DNA of 64,000 bases from Byssothecium circinans (Eukaryota > Ascomycota > Dothideomycetes > Pleosporales > Massarinaceae): positions 907,017 through 971,016 of the forward strand of contig ML976991.1 of NCBI GenBank assembly GCA_010015675.1, given 5' to 3'. The position numbers and the translations under genes were made by a program. The notes under the pieces were generated by a model. It did no database searches, had not been told where the DNA came from, and saw nothing but the letters and a program-made list of their open reading frames with translations. This document shows, one piece after another, positions 59,101 through 64,000 of the stretch (position 1 is the stretch's first letter; each line of letters begins with the position of its first letter).

Positions 59101-62100
59101 TTCCAAGGGAAGACTTGACCATGCCACTGCAAACCGGATGAGCACCAATCTCGACCCAGGCAGTCTTCTCATCGAAGACCTTCTCAGTCTTGCCGGCGTC
59201 GAGAGCGCTGAAGAAATTGACAGTTTCGCGTGCATGGCGAGCAAGGTAGTCAGGCCCAATGATACCAGCTTCGCGAATGACCTCGCCAGTCAGAGGAGAG
59301 AGCACAGGGACTTCAGGCTTCTTGAAAACAACAGAAGCAGCCGCAGTCTTGAACTTCTCGAGGATAGGCTCGACTTGAGCGGAGTGGAAAGCGAAAGGCA
59401 CATTAAGCTTGGTAGCCTTGAATCCCTTTGAAGAAAGAAGCTCGCTCGTTGACTCAACGACGCCCACAGTGCCGCAGAGAACAGTCTCCTCCGGTCCATT
59501 CATGCAGGCAATTTCGGTCATCTTGTCGCCAAGCGCCTCGCTGATCGCAGCGGCACTGCCCTTGACAGCAAGCATGCCGTGGGTGTTGGCAGTGCACTCT
59601 TGCTCGAGAATCTGAGCACGGCGACCGACGAGCAAGATCATGTCACTGGCGGAGAGAACGCCAGCAACCTGAAGAGCTGCATACTCGCCCAAGCTATGTC
59701 CAATGACAGCTGTTGGCTTGACGCCCCATGAAGCCCACATGCGGGAGAGAGCGACCTGGATACAAGCCATACCAAGCTGAACAACCACCGGGGAGAGGGT
59801 CGCCACATCGGTACCGTCCAGAAGGGGAATGAAGGAAGGTAGCGAGTGCAGGCGAGCGAGGTTGTTGAGTTGATCGATATCCGCCTTGAAGCTGCCGAGC
59901 TCCTCGTAAAGCTTCTTGCCGAGGGCAGTGTACTGCGACCCTTGGCCAGTGAAAGTGAAGGCAGTTTTGGTGGGCACCATGGCGATGGGGCTGTAAGTGT
60001 CCTTGAGCTGTGCCTGGAGAGCTCCCTTCACCTTGGACATGTCATCGACGCAGATAGCAACCCGGTAGTTGTGCTGGATGCGACGGGCAGTGGTGGTGTA
60101 GGCCAAGCTCGGTAGTGTAGTCTCGGGATTCTCGTCGAGGAATTGGAGAAGATTGTTAATGTTGGTCTTCAAAGAAGCGATCGATCGAGCAGAAACAGTC
60201 ACAGTGTGCATACCCCTGGGGTCGACAGCAGTGGGAGCTTCGTGCAGGGGACCGTCCTCCAGAACGAGGGCGGTATTGCCACCAGCTGCAGAGAAATTGT
60301 TGAGGAAGAGCTTACGCTTCTCAGCACCCTTACGAGGGAAGGGAACCTGCGTGGTCTCGATGTGGACGTTGCGCTGGAGCAAGTCCTTGGGGAACGTCTT
60401 GTTCATCACGCCCTTGATGCCAACGTTGGCAGGGATAGCGTTTTTCTTCAACATCATGAGAACCTTCACTAAGGAGTTGATGCCAGAGGCAGCCTCGCCA
60501 TGGCCAATGTTGGCCTTGATAGCACCCAAGTGAAGGGTCTGGTCAGGGCGGCGTTGACGGTCGCGGGGAGCAAATGCGTTCGTAACGGAAGTCATCTCAA
60601 TGCCATCACCAGCTTGGGTGCCAGTGCCATGCATCTCAACATAGCTGATGTCATGAGCATCGATACCAGCGTTGGCGAGGACCTTTTTATAGAGGTACTC
60701 CTGAGCGCCGGCGTGGGGATGCGTAATGGAGACGGCCTCGGCGCTGTGGTTGGTGGCAGCACCGAGAATGCAGCCTAGGATGTTATCCTTGTCGGCGATG
60801 GCGTCTTCGTAACGCTTGAGAATGACAGTGCCGCAACCGTCACCACGGCAGTAGCCGTCGGCATCGTTGTCGTAGGTTTTGCAGCTACCGGTCTTGGACA
60901 AGAACTGACCCTTGCTGAGGCCAGCAAAAATGTCGGGATTGGTCAGGACGTTCAGACCACCTGCGCAGGCTGTGTCGCAGTCTCCTGCCCAAAGAGAAGT
61001 GCAGGCGAGCTGAATAGCGGCAAGAGACGACGAGCAGGCAGTGTCGATGCTGTAGGATGGGCCAGAGAACTTGAAGTAGTAGTTGATCCTACCAGGTGCA
61101 AAGGCACGCACACCACCGGTGATGAAGTAGGTGTCTACGTTCTCAGCAGCATTGATCTCACGCCAATCGTCCGAAGTCTGGCCGTAGAAGGTACCGATAC
61201 GGTGCAGCTTGGTGGAGGGAGTGCGGTTGGGAACATATCCAGACATCTCCAAAGCCTCGTAAGCCGTGGTAAGTGCCAGTCGACCCATGGGGTCTGTCTG
61301 AGCAGCCTCACGGGGAGACATGTTGAAGAAGCGGGGATCGAATAGGCCCGGCTCATCAATGAAACAGCCATAGGGTGTATGACTCTTGTTCTTTCCCTTG
61401 CCGGTGGGATCACAATGGGCTTGGGCATCGAAGCGATCAGATGGCACCTCACGATGAACATCGAGGCCCTTCTCAAGAAGCTCCCATAGCTTTTCGTGAG
61501 TCGCAGCTCCTGGGAAACGACCAGACATACCAACAATGGCAACCTTGTCGCTCTGGGTGTGACCTTGGGAGTGTTCGTCTTTCAGAGTCCAGGATGTGTG
61601 GTCGTAGATTGGAACAGCGGCCTGGCCGCCAGCCTTCAGAGCAGACGCAAGGCTGGTCGCAACGTTGGTGACGCCGATAGCGTACACAGGGCATTCGGCA
61701 TTGCTAACAGATGTGATCTGTGAAACAGCTTCCTCCAACAGATTGTCCCAGCGAACAGGCTGAAGGAGCATTTCGCTCAAGGCTTTCTGGAGGAGCTCGT
61801 ACGTGTTGGTGGCGGTATGGCACTTTCCATCCAGAGCAGAGTGGATCAGAGCCACTGGGCGATGGGCTTTGAGAAGCTCGGCGGTCTTTCCCTCAAGAAT
61901 GCGATCGATATCGGCTTGCCCATAAAGATGAGGCGCGTGGTAAGGAGCATAAACTGTGATAGGGACGCGGGTGAGGTTCTTGAAGGCATCGGATTCTCCA
62001 AAGAGGCGTTTGATTGTAGATGGGGGACCGCTGATGGTAAGGGCCATAACGCTAACAGCGCTAACGTATGCCTGGGCTGAAACCGAGATATTTCGCTCGT

Positions 62101-62706
62101 CGTGGAACTCGGCAATGGCACTCTTCGCGGCGCTCTCAGAGATACCGGTGACGATGGTGGACCAGCTCTCCTTTGCGTTGGCAGATTGCTCAAGAGCATG
62201 CTTTGCCGCACCGACGCAACTTCCAGCACGGAATGCAATCCGGACGGCTTGGACGGCAAGCGGTAGCAGTTCGTCCAAAGTCTTCGCCGAAGCCACAACA
62301 GAACCAGCAAGCAGTCCAGTGCACAAACCGAGCACCCTCGTATTTGCGAGGTTGGGTACTTTTGTCGGATTCTCACCGTAATATCTGCGCAAGTTAGCTC
62401 AGTTCAGATCGTGCTTAGGAAAACTTACCCAATGTAGTGCGCCAGTTGGGCTATCGTGACCATGCAGCTCTCCATCTCAGTGATCTTGACTCCCTTGGCA
62501 TAGTACTGGTCCATCAGGTCATTCATGGTGAGGAAGTCCGGAATCTGCTCACGTTGCGGTCGTGGCAGCCTCTGAACCTCCTCCCGAAGGGCGACGCTGG
62601 AGCGTTCCAAAAATTTGGTCAGCAACGCATTGCTTTTCCAGGTGCAAGCCTTCCGCAAAAGCGGATACTGGTTGGCAGTCTGATCTCCAAAGATGAGGAC
62701 ATTCAT
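56114..62706 (-). CDS. PKS1: Non-reducing polyketide synthase, DHN-melanin type
   Basis: Exons 62706-62429, 62384-56213 and 56158-56114 give 2164 residues, the usual size for melanin synthases of the PKS1/wA group. Domain order: SAT (GLCTG, C114), KS (from ~375; active Cys in DTACSSSL ~543; MHGTGTQAGDG; IKANIGHGEAASG), malonyl AT (GHSLGEY, Ser ~989), PT (GHQMNGNPF ~1319 with His; YWIDSLAHL ~1511 with Asp), two ACPs (GVDSLMSL ~1684; GMDSLMSL ~1816) and a thioesterase/Claisen cyclase (GGWSAGGVMAYE ~1989; GGNHFTMM near the end). Expected product is 1,3,6,8-tetrahydroxynaphthalene or a close aromatic. The last intron (56159-56212) is 54 nt without an in-frame stop. No scytalone dehydratase, naphthol reductase or Cmr1-like regulator lies beside it in this window. 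The exact product is inference. Confidence 0.92.
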
Positions 62707-64000
62707 GATGGCGGTAGTTCTCCGTGGATACGATGATGTGTTGGGTAGAAGTGTTAGGATATAGAAGCAGGTAGTCGATTGCGGCGACTAGAGATGCTTC
62801 TGATCGAAGGATAAGGGGTCGGGGGAAAGTGGTACCTTGTCGAAAGGGTACGAGTGTATATTGGAGGAAGGTAAGTGCCGATCTGCTTGTCCAAGAGAAT
62901 GGAAGAAGCACTTGATATGAAGTAGAAGAGAAGACCCAGGAGAGTGAATGTATTGAATGACAATTGAGAGATTGGCGGGGCCTTAATATTTGTAGGCAGG
63001 CGAGCAAGAGGGTATGATGACAAGTGCACTGTGCGTATCGGATCTGCGCGAGCACTGGTGGCTTCACGCACTGCTGAACCATGTACAGCAGCAACATATG
63101 GACGTGAAAACCAAAGTGGAGCATCCTTTCCTGGTTGGCAGTGCCATGATTCCGAGGGTGGATGGCGTGCATGGTCCGGGCTCCCTCCGTCTGAGCCCCC
63201 CTGGCTATAGTTAGAGGATGCACGCTAAAGAGACCCAGCTGCTGATGAGATATCGAGCATGCGAGCCATGCGTCAAGCACGTCAGGGGTGAGACGTTGCA
63301 GAATCGTGGTGTCAAGGCGCTGTCTCGAAGTTCGGATTGACTAGTCGGGTCCCCATGAGCCGGGGTGGGTATAGAGTCCGTGTCGTCCTGTCAGTTATGT
63401 CAGCTAATCGTGGAATTCAGACGAGATAAGGAATAGGCTGGTGCTGATCAGGGATGTATTGAGAAAGGTGAGGTGGTTGTGAGCCATGGACCAGGACTCC
63501 AGGAGTGAATTACTTGAGGCTTCGGCTCGAACAGACCTTGCGCTACAGAGTTGCACTATGCAGCACGAGGATCTTCAGTCTTTTCATGTTGAACGCACTG
63601 CTCTATAATTTCATAGATGCTTCATTGTTTGCAAACATAACGTCGTAGTGAGTCATCAATAGTCGGCTCCATAGTCAGGGGATCTTGAACTAAGATGCTG
63701 GATTTCTAGGGATTACAAAAACACACAGATTATGGCCGCAGACGCCAATGTCCTTGGTAATCCAGTAATAACAACAGATCCGTATGAATGCCATCAATGA
63801 CCGTGCTGTCAGCAGCTTTTCGCTTGGAGCTTGGATAAGGTGCTAGGGACAATAGTCCAGATAGCCTGACGGGATGTTTCAAACCCGTGAGGCAGGCCTG
63901 ATGTAGTTAGCGTGGCCGTGCCCTAGCAGGAACTCATGGGAAGAAGAGCCGCTTTGGGATGATTCGGGTACGAGTGCGGCGAAGGCGCGGGCCTTCTTCT
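62707..64000. other. PKS upstream region to right edge
   Basis: No gene supported in 1.3 kb. An open minus-strand frame at 62549-63280 overlaps the PKS first exon in another frame and has no domain. This should include the PKS promoter; a regulator or tailoring gene could start beyond the window. Confidence 0.5.

Noticed and set aside
62549..63280. 243-codon minus-strand frame over the PKS start
   Set aside because: It overlaps the PKS first exon in another frame; the PKS reading is clearly the real one.
1..64000. CRISPR array, insertion sequence, prophage or integron
   Set aside because: Intron structure and gene content are eukaryotic; no regularly spaced identical repeats or transposase frames were found.

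Overview
The window is nuclear DNA of a filamentous ascomycete (Pezizomycotina), most likely a melanised Dothideomycete. The support is short 45-130 nt introns with GT...CTAAC/CTGAC...AG signals, both-strand gene order without operons, a Zn2Cys6 regulator, a NoxB-type NADPH oxidase, Vts1, Mog1 and Bud20 orthologues, and a non-reducing polyketide synthase with the domain order of 1,8-DHN-melanin synthases. The class-level placement is inference; no species is claimed.

Layout, left to right. 0.7-5.7 kb: Tsr4 (40S assembly chaperone), a small secreted beta-sandwich protein and a six-exon Zn2Cys6 transcription factor. 5.7-15 kb: a gene-poor, partly AT-rich stretch holding a diverged anhydro-N-acetylmuramic acid kinase-like protein that lacks the family's catalytic motifs, and an aldo/keto reductase pseudogene. 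15-24.4 kb: a VOC-domain protein with a long Ser-rich repeat tail, Emg1/Nep1 (18S rRNA methyltransferase), a short-chain dehydrogenase and NoxB. 26-35 kb: a metallo-beta-lactamase protein that stops at a metal ligand, a 709-residue conserved-looking protein of unknown function, a small multi-pass membrane protein and a secreted GH16 beta-glucanase. 36-48 kb: a housekeeping block with Vts1, Cog5, ureidoglycolate lyase, Mog1, Bud20 and mitochondrial aconitase. 48-53 kb: a four-copy degenerate repeat, a GCNA/SprT-type DNA-protein crosslink protease, a 59-residue orphan and prefoldin subunit 3. 53-64 kb: a gene-poor stretch with an 11-bp minisatellite and a sequence gap, then the melanin-type PKS.

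Most genes act independently. Loose functional groups are ribosome biogenesis (TSR4, EMG1, BUD20), RNA and trafficking (VTS1, MOG1, COG5), wall and ROS biology (GH16, NoxB, melanin PKS) and nitrogen salvage (ureidoglycolate lyase). No melanin tailoring gene lies beside the PKS inside the window.

Gene models were spliced by eye, checking reading phase at each junction. The most notable observations are an aconitase intron that appears to end in TG instead of AG, a motif-stripped AnmK-like protein with an intact gene structure, a reductase pseudogene broken mainly by TGG-to-TAG changes, and a degenerate repeat array between aconitase and the SprT protease. I did not find a clearly new multi-gene system.
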